A DNA stretch of 5,854 nucleotides from Methanobacteriota archaeon (GCA_003170935.1 PMYA01000087.1:1-5854), one strand, 5' to 3'; positions 1 through 5,609 are shown, counted from the stretch's first letter. Notes: generated by a model from the letters alone, not told the origin. Program-made: numbers and translations.

Positions 1-35
1 ATCGTATCCCTAAGCTTCAGCAGTTTGACTCGATA

Positions 36-77
36 TCACAAACGTTTAAGTTCCCCCTTGCCATTAGCGCCGACCAT
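36..77 (-). other. Possible 13-codon reading frame or broken gene start at left edge
   Basis: Reading leftward from an ATG at 77-75, the frame encodes MVGANGKGELKRL and then meets TGA at 38-36. The same frame stays open beyond that stop to the window edge (YRVKLLKLRDT). There is no Shine-Dalgarno sequence, but a good TATA-like element lies about 22 bases upstream, which would put the transcript start at or near the ATG (leaderless initiation). It may be a chance mini-frame, a short leader peptide, or the first codons of a gene interrupted by a stop. Too little sequence is present to name a family. Confidence 0.2.
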
Positions 78-93
78 AATAAATTTAACATTT

Positions 94-108
94 AAAATAT
101 AAATTTCA
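94..108 (-). promoter_or_regulatory. Archaeal BRE/TATA-like promoter, reading leftward
   Basis: On the minus strand this reads TGAAATTTATATTTT: a purine-rich BRE-like TGAAA followed at once by a TTTATATT box. It sits in a markedly AT-rich tract (about 77-118). The distance to the ATG at 77 fits archaeal initiation 22-27 bases from the box. TATA elements are only weakly directional, so rightward use is possible, but no gene start lies at the right distance on that side; the nearest supported gene begins at 389. Confidence 0.45.
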
Positions 109-197
109 TTATAATGTTAGTCCCGAAACACGGGCAAAAATAAGGGGCAACGGCACCGTCTACGCGTACGACCGTCGTTTGGTAGGAGCTTATGGTC

Positions 198-219
198 TGG
201 TGCGGTTTTGGTGCGGTTT
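198..219. repeat. Perfect 11-bp tandem duplication (TGGTGCGGTTT x2)
   Basis: Two identical, directly adjacent copies of TGGTGCGGTTT occupy 198-208 and 209-219. The second copy runs into the hairpin at 216-238. The region is non-coding. The unit is about one helical turn long, so both copies would face the same side of the DNA, as in some tandem protein-binding sites. Replication slippage is the simpler explanation. Confidence 0.6.
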
Positions 220-238
220 GTGCTTTTTTCGCACAAGC
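216..238 (+). other. Hairpin with a T-rich loop
   Basis: G216-C223 pairs with G231-C238 as an 8-bp stem containing one G-U pair, around the 7-base loop TTTTTTC. The T run is in the loop, not after the stem, so this is not a classical intrinsic terminator. Apart from this hairpin, the adjoining tandem repeat, the AT-rich promoter tract and a short CCCG/CGGG stem (122-134), I see nothing supportable in 1-388. Confidence 0.35.
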
Positions 239-388
239 GGCTACTGCAGATCATTTAAAACAAAGACCCTAACAATTCTGCTTGACCACTGAGCATAGCT
301 TTTTACCGTTCGCAACTAAATTAACTCCCACCGACATGGCCAAGTATTGGAGAACTGCGGAATAAAAACAGCGTGATAAAGCGGAAAG

Positions 389-721
389 ATGACCGAGAAC
401 GTAGATAGCTACATTAAGAAGCAACCATCGCCGCAAAGGGAGATCTGCGAGAAGCTGCGAGAGATTATCATGCGGGCCCTGCCCCACGTACGAGAGGAGA
501 TGAAGTGGGGCGTTCCGACATACGACGGTGGGACCTACTACGTTGTTGCACTCAACGACCATGTGAATTTGGGCTTTACCATGGTCGGTCTTGCAGCAGA
601 CGAGTTGAGCCAATTTGTTGGCTCAGGAACGATGAAGCACATCGAGATTCGCACCGTAGGCCAGATCGAAGAGGTTCACATCACGCGTCTGCTGCAGTTG
701 GTATGGAAAGCGAGCCGATAG
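389..721 (+). CDS. DUF1801 (YdhG-like) domain protein
   Basis: A 110-residue soluble protein of the DUF1801 family, an alpha/beta domain widespread in bacteria and archaea with no firmly assigned biochemical role. The N-terminal part (residues 1-30) fits the usual helix that begins with a YI..QP motif and continues RE..EKLREII. The signature segment EEMKWGVPTY (36-45) corresponds to the family's conserved E..xWGMPTY motif. A strand with Y..VALNDHVNLGF (51-63) and the late motif GSGTMKHIEIRT (78-89) match the family variant ending in a G-x-G-x-x-M+H+++R pattern. The length is typical and the domain looks complete. The ATG is preceded by a GGAAAG ribosome-binding-like run a few bases upstream. 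The gene stands alone and is convergent with the split-barrel gene. The fold assignment is firm; no function is claimed. Confidence 0.85.
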   Translation: MTENVDSYIKKQPSPQREICEKLREIIMRALPHVREEMKWGVPTYDGGTYYVVALNDHVNLGFTMVGLAADELSQFVGSGTMKHIEIRTVGQIEEVHITRLLQLVWKASR

Positions 722-857
722 CAACGGTCACGAACGAATACACCCGGACGACTGGAGAAAGGATTATGGTACTCCTTTTAACAAAACGTAATTGAAAATA
801 AAGACGGATTTAGGAAGCAGAACGCAGCTCGTTTTATTGCCGTCCCTGGTTGCCGTT

Positions 858-1310
858 TCAAAAGGGAATTCGCTTAATGTCAGCCTCGCGCAGGTTGTCC
901 TCCCACGTCCAAAACCACGCCTCGCCATTGTGAACGTGGAGTATAACGACATTTTCTGCAACGGAACGCAAGAACGGTCGTTCGTCAAAGAGGCGTTGTT
1001 TAATGGCAGCGTCGTCGAGGAATTTAACCGTGCCCGTCGCCCGCATCATTGTCCCGATGTCCATCGCCCCCCCCTCTTCGGGCGGACGTTCCGGTGGCGC
1101 ATAAAAGCACAGTTCCACGTTCGGGTTTGCGGTACACTGTCGATAAATGCTCTTCGTCTTGCCCGATGAAAAGTAGAAGCCGTCTTTGTCAGCAAACCAC
1201 AACCCAAACGTCCTTACTCGAGGTTGATCACCGTCGACAGTCGCAATAGAACAAGTTGGGTGGTCGTTTGCAAACTGCACGCATTTTTCAAAGTCTATGG
1301 TAATCACCAT
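858..1310 (-). CDS. Pyridoxamine 5'-phosphate oxidase family (FMN-binding split barrel) protein
   Basis: A 150-residue protein of the small split-beta-barrel flavoprotein group (general-stress-protein type), which usually bind FMN, or F420 in some relatives, as dimers in the cytoplasm. The expected order is visible: an N-terminal helix (DFEKCVQFANDHP, 6-18), the strand pair CSIATVDGDQPRVRTFGLWF (20-39), the FYFSSGKTKS segment (45-54) that typically contacts the cofactor phosphate, ANPNVELCFY (61-70), RATGTVKF (90-97) and a C-terminal ADIKRIPF ending common in these proteins. The frame is open upstream to 1514, but that extension would overlap the divergent gene and adds 68 unlike residues, so I start at the ATG at 1310. 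A GGAG lies directly before it, which is unusually close. The substrate cannot be inferred, and this is unlikely to be a true vitamin B6 oxidase. A TATA-like TCTTTATAC lies about 60 bases upstream. Confidence 0.83.
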   Translation of the reverse strand: MVITIDFEKCVQFANDHPTCSIATVDGDQPRVRTFGLWFADKDGFYFSSGKTKSIYRQCTANPNVELCFYAPPERPPEEGGAMDIGTMMRATGTVKFLDDAAIKQRLFDERPFLRSVAENVVILHVHNGEAWFWTWEDNLREADIKRIPF

Positions 1311-1364
1311 CTCCGCGATGCTCGTTTGAGCTATAAAAACGTAAGCCCAGCAAAGCTTCTTAAT

Positions 1365-1376
1365 CGTATAAAGAGA
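1365..1376. promoter_or_regulatory. TATA-like element in the divergent promoter region
   Basis: The sequence CGTATAAAGAGA reads TCTCTTTATACG on the minus strand. It resembles an archaeal TATA box in either direction. Used rightward it would start a transcript near 1395-1400, with roughly 80 bases of leader before the ATG at 1480. Used leftward it would leave about 30-40 bases of leader before the ATG at 1310. A second box-like run, CTATAAAAAC (1331-1340), is nearer the minus-strand gene. Confidence 0.35.
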
Positions 1377-1405
1377 TTGTAAACGGTAGAAAAAACCTTG
1401 GCAAG

Positions 1406-1436
1406 CGGTAAGGCGTACCGACAAAGTCGAGGTACG
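1406..1436 (+). promoter_or_regulatory. Two overlapping, mutually exclusive hairpins in the leader of the Nmad3-like gene
   Basis: CGGTA (1406-1410) pairs with TACCG (1416-1420) around a 5-base loop. CGTACC (1414-1419) pairs with GGTACG (1431-1436), with an inner GAC-AAA-GTC mini-stem (1420-1428). Bases 1416-1419 cannot be in both stems at once, so the RNA would have two alternative folds. The arrangement is the kind seen in attenuators and riboswitches, but I recognise no known riboswitch class, and on DNA the inverted repeat could equally be a protein-binding site. Confidence 0.35.
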
Positions 1437-1479
1437 TGCTACTACATGCTTTAGGTTCGAACGTATTGGACTGAGGACA

Positions 1480-2184
1480 ATGAAAGCATTATTGCTCCGC
1501 GTCGGCATCGACAAGGGAAGCGGCGGAATCTACGGCCCTATTTTTGACGACGGATCGTTCGAATTCGTTCCCATTCCGGAGACGTATCGCTCGTGCACTG
1601 CTACAACGTACGGCGAACGGATCGGCAGGAAGGGAAAACCGCTTTCGACCTACGTGCCACCAGCGCTTCGGCACGTGCCAATGCACGACGATCCTGAGTT
1701 CGTGACGTGCACCTATGGTGACCCTTCGATTAAGCGTCGCTATCTTCTCGAGTTAAGCAAAGGGGATTCACTCGTTTTTTACGCGGGATTAAAGCCGTTT
1801 AATCACAACAATCCAGATTATCCCGAAGCGCTCTACTTCGTCGGCTATTTTATGATCGAACAAGTGATTGATTTTAACTGGTTATCAGCGTCTGAAAGGG
1901 CCGCGTATCGTCAGCGGTATCCTTACAACGCCCACATCAAGCGCGGCTACGCTTTTGAGAATCTCGTGATCGTCGTGGGCAGTGAAGACAGCAGGCTTTT
2001 GAACCGCGCGCTGCTGATTAGCGAAAAGAAGCCCGACAAGAGCGGGCGACCTACGTTCGCACTGTCATCTGAGATGGAAGAACTTCTCGAAATATCGGGA
2101 TTCATTCAAAGAAGCATACCGCCGCGTTTCGTCACAAGAGAACACAGCGTCGCTCAGTTAGTGCAGTTGCTCGACTCGTCGTGA
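1480..2184 (+). CDS. Nmad3-like (nucleotide modification associated domain 3) protein
   Basis: A 234-residue soluble protein that I place in the Nmad3 group, a domain named from comparative genomics of DNA-base modification systems whose biochemical activity is not established. The best evidence is the N-terminal signature: LRVGIDKGSGGIYGPIF (6-22), then DDG and FVPIPE (29-34), matching the family pattern of an aspartate followed by GG, a PI-x-x-DG turn and PIP. Further segments are FVTCTYGDP (74-82), L-x-x-GD-x-LVFYAGL (92-104), YFVGYF (119-124), NAHIKRG (150-156), VIVVGSEDSRLLNRALLIS (163-181) and GFIQRSIPPR (207-216). There is no signal peptide or membrane segment. The ATG follows GAGG with a 3-base spacer. 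The gene is divergent from the split-barrel gene and convergent with the aminotransferase, so no operon partner is evident. No methyltransferase, glycosyltransferase or restriction gene lies in the window. The family call rests on recognition of motifs, without a profile search. Confidence 0.6.
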   Translation: MKALLLRVGIDKGSGGIYGPIFDDGSFEFVPIPETYRSCTATTYGERIGRKGKPLSTYVPPALRHVPMHDDPEFVTCTYGDPSIKRRYLLELSKGDSLVFYAGLKPFNHNNPDYPEALYFVGYFMIEQVIDFNWLSASERAAYRQRYPYNAHIKRGYAFENLVIVVGSEDSRLLNRALLISEKKPDKSGRPTFALSSEMEELLEISGFIQRSIPPRFVTREHSVAQLVQLLDSS

Positions 2185-2280
2185 GAGGTATTCTGCGCGC
2201 TTGATACGGAACATGAAAATCCCCTGCAAAGCCGAAAGCTAAGTTGTTATAGAATCGAACGCTCTGACCGCAGCTATGCG

Positions 2281-3582
2281 CTAACCAACCCTTTTTAACG
2301 AGCGGCGAAGGATCTCAACCCCTATATCAATGTCGCCTTTTTCTATCGTCAGCGGGGGGCAAAATCGAATCGCGGATTCCCCCGCTGGCAGCAAGGCCAA
2401 GCCGTTTTCGAATGCGTCATTGAGGATAACCCGTCGTTCTTCTGTCGCAGGCTCCTTCGTTTCCTTACTGAGAACGAGTTCGATTGCCGCCATGAGCCCC
2501 ATCCCACGCACATCTCCGATGAGGTCGTAGTCCTGTTGTAGCTCATTGAGCCGTTGCAACAAGTGCAGTCCAGCATCTACCACATGGGCGCCAAATCCCT
2601 CTCCACTCAGAATATCGAGCACGGCCAGACCCGCTGCACACGCGACGTTGTTTCCTGCAAACGTGCCAGCGTGTGACCCGGGCAACCATGTCGTCACCTC
2701 CTCAGAGGCGACCATTGCCCCAAGCGGCAGACCGCCGCCGATGGCCTTCGAGAGGCAGACAATATCTGGCTTCACCCCAAACTGCTCGGAAGCGAGAAAC
2801 GTGCCCGTCCGATAGCAGCCTGTCTGCACTTCGTCTACGACGAGCAAAATCCCAAGCTCATCACAGAGCGCGCGGATCTCCCGCAAAAAGGGCTTAGGCG
2901 GGATGATATATCCCCCTTCCCCCTGAATCGGTTCAACGAAGATTGCAGCGACCTCTTCGGCCGGGACTTCCCTTTTAAAAATATCTTCTAGTGCAGCGAG
3001 CGACGCGTCAGTTGATTCACATCCCTGCGGGCGATACGGGTTAGGAAACGGCGCGTGCAGAACCGGCAAGAACGGTCCAAATCCTGCCCTCTGGATTGCC
3101 TTTGTAGAAGTGAGGCTGAGCGCTCCGTAGGTGCGTCCGTGGAACCCGTTGGAGAACGCAATAAAGTATTTTCCCCCTGTATGATAGCGTGCGAGCTTCA
3201 TCGCCGCCTCAACGCTTTCCGCCCCCGAGTTCGTAAGACAGACGCGGTTGAGGCTGGGGGGCAGGAATTCCGTGAGCCGTTGTGCAAACGTGACCGGCGT
3301 TTCTGAGCAAAAAGCTAAGAACGCCCCGTGCGTGAGGAGCGTGGCCTGCTGCTGAATGGCGTTCACGACCTTAGGGTGATTCCACCCCACGTTCATCACG
3401 GCAAAGCCGGCCGTGAAGTCGAGGTACCGGTTTCCGTCAACGTCCCACAAATTAACGTCCTGCGCGCGCTCGAGCACGAGCGGGTAATGCCGCGCCATGG
3501 ATTGAGAGATCACCTCAGCGTCCCTTTTCAGGACCGCGACAGCGCTAGGACCGGGCGGTTTCGTCGTTATGAGCGGTTCCAT
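2281..3582 (-). CDS. Class III PLP-dependent aminotransferase (ornithine/4-aminobutyrate aminotransferase type)
   Basis: A 433-residue, full-length fold-type I, class III aminotransferase acting on terminal amino groups with pyruvate or 2-oxoglutarate as acceptor. Visible landmarks are PGP near the N terminus (10-12), WDVDGNRYLDFTAGF (46-60), phosphate-binding NSGAES (118-123), FHGR (147-150), EPIQGEGG (217-224), VVDEVQTG (248-255) with Asp250 facing the pyridine nitrogen, the Schiff-base lysine Lys279 in LSKAIGGG, and GTFAGNN (306-312) whose threonine contacts the PLP phosphate of the partner subunit. The later DVRGMGL (357-363) and GESAIRFCPPL (401-411) are typical. The style, including PNPYRP and HGRTYGALSLT, resembles the archaeal ornithine/GABA aminotransferase and racemase-like group more than the arginine-biosynthesis ArgD group, so substrate specificity is open. 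A small oddity is GCYRTG where GFGRTG is common. No Shine-Dalgarno is seen; a TTTTTGTATTAA box about 29 bases upstream suggests leaderless translation. It stands alone. Confidence 0.9.
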   Translation of the reverse strand: MEPLITTKPPGPSAVAVLKRDAEVISQSMARHYPLVLERAQDVNLWDVDGNRYLDFTAGFAVMNVGWNHPKVVNAIQQQATLLTHGAFLAFCSETPVTFAQRLTEFLPPSLNRVCLTNSGAESVEAAMKLARYHTGGKYFIAFSNGFHGRTYGALSLTSTKAIQRAGFGPFLPVLHAPFPNPYRPQGCESTDASLAALEDIFKREVPAEEVAAIFVEPIQGEGGYIIPPKPFLREIRALCDELGILLVVDEVQTGCYRTGTFLASEQFGVKPDIVCLSKAIGGGLPLGAMVASEEVTTWLPGSHAGTFAGNNVACAAGLAVLDILSGEGFGAHVVDAGLHLLQRLNELQQDYDLIGDVRGMGLMAAIELVLSKETKEPATEERRVILNDAFENGLALLPAGESAIRFCPPLTIEKGDIDIGVEILRRSLKRVG

Positions 3583-3707
3583 TCTGAAACAGGGTGCGAC
3601 TTGTTAATACAAAAACGTGTGCTCGCCTCGTTAGCTTTAGCCGATTCGACAGCGTCAAGTATGTTAGATTGCACGTGGTAGGATAAACGTGAAAATTACT
3701 ACAGTGC

Positions 3708-3715
3708 GGAGGTGA
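3708..3715 (+). promoter_or_regulatory. Full-length Shine-Dalgarno sequence GGAGGTGA
   Basis: Eight contiguous bases match the anti-Shine-Dalgarno end of 16S rRNA, four bases before the ATG at 3720. This is the strongest ribosome binding site in the window and the main reason for accepting the short frame that follows as a gene. Confidence 0.8.
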
Positions 3716-3719
3716 AGAG

Positions 3720-3917
3720 ATGAACAACGAAGGTATAGCAGCCTTAGAAAGACGCGTAAGAGAGCTGGAGACTTGTTGCGAGAAGCTCAGGTTCTATGTT
3801 GAGGACCTAGACAAAAGAAAGGCGGATCGAGTATCTGATCGTCCGCCCGTGTACTTTCATCATGAAGAACTCCCGCGTTTTGAAGGCAGCGAGTTAACAG
3901 GGGGGCAAAGGCGATAG
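3720..3917 (+). CDS. Small coiled-coil protein of unknown function
   Basis: A 65-residue hydrophilic protein I do not recognise. Residues 6-30 form a clean heptad pattern: Ile6, Leu9, Val13, Leu16, Cys20, Leu23, Val27 and Leu30 alternate at spacings 3-4-3-4-3-4-3, with charged residues between. This predicts a dimeric or trimeric coiled coil with a cysteine pair (19-20) at the core. The C-terminal half (31-65) is charged and proline-containing, with PPVYFHHEELPRFEG (42-56), probably a flexible tail or short binding segment. A coiled coil followed by a Pro-Pro/aromatic tail recalls the layout of bacterial SlyX, but there is no convincing sequence match and I do not assign it. The start is fixed by the GGAGGTGA four bases upstream. 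It is divergent from the aminotransferase (137-bp gap) and convergent with the cysteine-rich gene. There is no signal peptide or membrane segment. Confidence 0.7.
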   Translation: MNNEGIAALERRVRELETCCEKLRFYVEDLDKRKADRVSDRPPVYFHHEELPRFEGSELTGGQRR

Positions 3918-3998
3918 GGGCTCAGTCTACGATTTCTATCTTGATACGGGTGGGCCAAGACACTACTCTACCCACAATGGGCTTGGCGTGTCGTTCGC

Positions 3999-4226
3999 TC
4001 ATTTTATCCGCTCTACCGGAATAAACTCGGCAACCCATTCTAAAGCCGAATGATGAAAACATCGCTTCTTCGCTACTAAGATGTCATTTGGTATCAGTTC
4101 GTACAAGTCGCATTTTAGCGCGTCGATGCGCTTAGTGCAATTATCACACGATTCGGACAAGATGCCGGATCCATCGCCTATGAAACAGTGTTGCCAATCA
4201 CAGCGTCGGTTTTCGTTTTCTCGCAT
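3999..4226 (-). CDS. Small cysteine-rich protein, possible metal binder
   Basis: A 75-residue frame with no family I recognise. It has six cysteines: Cys9 and Cys14 (C-x4-C), Cys27 and Cys30 (CDNC, a zinc-knuckle-like C-x2-C), Cys39, and Cys56 followed by His58-His59. This spacing could bind zinc or an iron-sulfur centre, but the two pairs do not match a standard zinc ribbon exactly. The C-terminal part (ALEWVAEFIPVERIK, 61-75) looks like an amphipathic helix and strand. The ATG is preceded by CGGAG with a 9-base spacer, which supports translation. The opposite strand has a frame of similar length (4081-4275), but it lacks comparable features. The gene is convergent with the coiled-coil gene across 81 bp; whether they act together is unknown. 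Confidence 0.5.
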   Translation of the reverse strand: MRENENRRCDWQHCFIGDGSGILSESCDNCTKRIDALKCDLYELIPNDILVAKKRCFHHSALEWVAEFIPVERIK

Positions 4227-4318
4227 TAAACATTACTCCGTATTACAAGCTATGAGCTGTATTTACGCATGCTGAACGTGCGCATAATCAGTAGCTTCCC
4301 TCTACCATAAAGGCAAAC

Positions 4319-4375
4319 GATGATTCGTTAGCCTAACGGCTGATTCAACGCTTCTTATGCGACGCGATAATCATC
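4319..4375. repeat. Nested inverted repeats in a 201-bp intergenic region
   Basis: GATGATT (4319-4325) pairs with AATCATC (4369-4375). Directly inside the left arm is the palindrome CGTTAGCCTAACG (4326-4338), which gives a 5-bp stem with a GCC loop. A weaker CGC/GCG stem (4349-4361) with loop TTCTTAT follows. Together they could form a branched structure in RNA of either strand. It lies between the end of the lipoprotein pair and the start of the cysteine-rich gene, so it may be the 3' end signal of the former or leader of the latter. No T run follows on either strand. The rest of 4227-4427 shows nothing supportable. Confidence 0.35.
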
Positions 4376-4427
4376 ACCTAAGTGCCTTTTAAGTTTCGCG
4401 AGGAGTTGTAATCGCAATTAGACCGTG

Positions 4428-4967
4428 CTACTTAATCTTAAAAGAATCGATCATCTGCTGTGCAGTGCTTGCGTAGGTATCGAAGTCTTGAGGATCTGCT
4501 TTGTACGTGATGAGGTACTCCTTCCCGTGCGTAATCGTCCATATTTGGGTGAACTTTAGGTGATCTCCATCATAGGTTGCCGTATAAGAGACTTTATAGG
4601 CCGGATTGCCCCCTAAGGTCGCGTTTCCCGCTGAAATCTCCGTATAGTTTGAAAAATCTTGCACGGCCGCAAGTATGCTATCTGTTCTGCTGCTAAGCGT
4701 CTCGTTTGCAGAGCGGTTCCACACTTGCACATTAAGATTCTCTAACGGGTTGTTCGTTGGCATCCGAAAAAGCACAGAAATCGGACCGCTTTTTGGCACG
4801 TCCTTTGTCCAGTCCGACGGGTACATAATCGTGAAGCCCTTCGCGCTATCATACGTGTTTGTCGGAGCTGATGGCGTTGGTTTGCCTACGTTAGATGTGC
4901 AGCCCGCGGCCAGCACTAAAAAGCTTATTACGATGCAGATAAGGGAAACTACCTTTGTTTTGTTCAT
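4428..4967 (-). CDS. Secreted lipoprotein with PsbP-like domain (downstream paralog)
   Basis: A 179-residue predicted lipoprotein. Residues 1-22 form a signal peptide (Lys3 and Lys5, hydrophobic 6-21, AAG before Cys23), so the mature protein would be lipid-anchored at Cys23 on the outer face of the membrane. A Ser/Thr/Pro-rich linker (24-38) leads to a globular domain starting TYDSAKGFTIMYPSDW (38-53). This is the characteristic opening of the PsbP-like domains common in methanogen lipoproteins. The conserved NLNVQV (77-82), NPAYKVSYTATYDGD (121-135), YLITYKA (151-157) and the ending QQMIDSFKIK support the family. Four N-glycosylation sequons (Asn84, 88, 107, 115) fit an extracellular protein. 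It is a clear paralog of the next gene, 63 bp upstream on the same strand, and probably shares its transcript. The start is the ATG with GGTGGT just upstream. Its ligand or role is not known. Confidence 0.82.
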   Translation of the reverse strand: MNKTKVVSLICIVISFLVLAAGCTSNVGKPTPSAPTNTYDSAKGFTIMYPSDWTKDVPKSGPISVLFRMPTNNPLENLNVQVWNRSANETLSSRTDSILAAVQDFSNYTEISAGNATLGGNPAYKVSYTATYDGDHLKFTQIWTITHGKEYLITYKADPQDFDTYASTAQQMIDSFKIK

Positions 4968-5030
4968 CGACCACCATTTAGCAAAGACTCAAGCTACGCT
5001 TAGCGAAGGTTGTGATGTTAACCAGATGTA

Positions 5031-5570
5031 CTAATTAATCTGGAACGAATCGATCATCTTTTGCGCAGCGCTTAGATGCTTGTCGTAGTTGGAGGGGGCA
5101 CCTTGATATGTGATGATGTATGCTTTGCCGTCTTTTACTGTCCACGTTTGAAGTGCTTTTAGCTGGTCACCGTCATCTGTTGTTGCAGTAAAAACGATCT
5201 TGTAGGCGGGTAGCCCGGCAAGCGTCGTATTGTGCGCCATAATTTCATTAAAGTCATCGTAGCCCTGTGCATTTGATATTACATCTTCCTTAACGGTTTC
5301 GAGCGTGTCACTCGCTGAGAGGTTCACCACCTGAACGTTGAGGTTTTCAGACTCATTCTTAGTCGGCGTCGCAAAGCCTACGAACCCGTCTTCAAGCTCC
5401 TGCGGCTTACCCCAGTCCGACGGGTACGTGATAGAAAAGCCCTGCGTACTTGTGTACGTTGTCGATGTAGCAGATGTGGTCGTGTTTCCTACTTTAAAGG
5501 TGCAGCCCGACGTCAGCACCGAAACAATCAGCACGGCGCATATCAGTAACATAGCAACTTTTTTTATCAT
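5031..5570 (-). CDS. Secreted lipoprotein with PsbP-like domain (upstream paralog)
   Basis: A 179-residue predicted lipoprotein, first gene of the tandem pair. It has a signal peptide (KK at 3-4, hydrophobic 5-20, TSG before Cys23), a Thr/Ser-rich linker (29-38) and a PsbP-like domain opening TYTSTQGFSITYPSDW (38-53). NLNVQV (76-81), LPAYKIVFTATTDDGD (120-135), YIITYQG (151-157) and QKMIDSFQIN at the end align throughout with the neighbour, with one single-residue gap each way. Four sequons are present (Asn29, 72, 83, 114). The frame extends to a GTG at 5582, but starting at the ATG at 5570 gives both paralogs exactly 179 residues with the lipobox cysteine at 23, so I choose the ATG. The ribosome binding site is weak. 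The acidic segment QELEDG (57-62) differs from the neighbour's KDVPKSG, suggesting divergent surfaces. Its molecular role is unknown. Confidence 0.82.
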   Translation of the reverse strand: MIKKVAMLLICAVLIVSVLTSGCTFKVGNTTTSATSTTYTSTQGFSITYPSDWGKPQELEDGFVGFATPTKNESENLNVQVVNLSASDTLETVKEDVISNAQGYDDFNEIMAHNTTLAGLPAYKIVFTATTDDGDQLKALQTWTVKDGKAYIITYQGAPSNYDKHLSAAQKMIDSFQIN

Positions 5571-5599
5571 AGAACCAACCACAACATAACTCTAAGAGC

Positions 5600-5609
5600 G
5601 CTAATTAGC
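5600..5609. repeat. 10-bp perfect palindrome GCTAATTAGC
   Basis: A self-complementary decamer 30 bp upstream of the ATG of the first lipoprotein gene. At this distance it would overlap the transcript start or leader, so it could be a small operator, but short palindromes of this length arise by chance. Confidence 0.25.

Noticed and set aside
269..613. Minus-strand 114-codon frame over the DUF1801 gene
   Set aside because: It lies over a clear conserved-domain gene and has no recognisable domain; treated as an antisense shadow. The same applies to the plus-strand frames within 792-1249 and 2330-3681.
722..857. GACGG/CCGTC inverted repeat (803-807 and 840-844) and T-rich runs between convergent genes
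   Set aside because: The 32-base loop and short stem are too weak to call a terminator; CCTTTT at 775-780 may end the plus-strand transcript but is not distinctive.
1395..1475. tRNA-like blocks: AAGCGGTAAGGC (D-arm-like) and GGTTCGAA (T-loop-like) at a spacing compatible with a long-variable-arm tRNA
   Set aside because: The T stem does not pair after TTCGAAC, no 7-bp acceptor stem can be made, and no 7-base anticodon loop with a preceding T is present. It is at most a decayed remnant.
1311..1514. N-terminal extension of the split-barrel frame to an ATG at 1514
   Set aside because: The extra 68 residues do not resemble the family, contain no recognisable domain and would overlap the divergent Nmad3-like gene; the ATG at 1310 begins at the normal domain boundary.
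3672..3691. CACGT/ACGTG inverted repeat between the aminotransferase and the coiled-coil gene
   Set aside because: Five-base arms with a 10-base spacer are expected by chance at this length.
4081..4275. Plus-strand 64-codon frame opposite the cysteine-rich gene
   Set aside because: No ribosome binding site or family features; its minus-strand counterpart has a GGAG-led start and organised cysteines.
5571..5582. GTG start four codons upstream of the first lipoprotein
   Set aside because: The ATG at 5570 gives the same length and lipobox position as the paralog.
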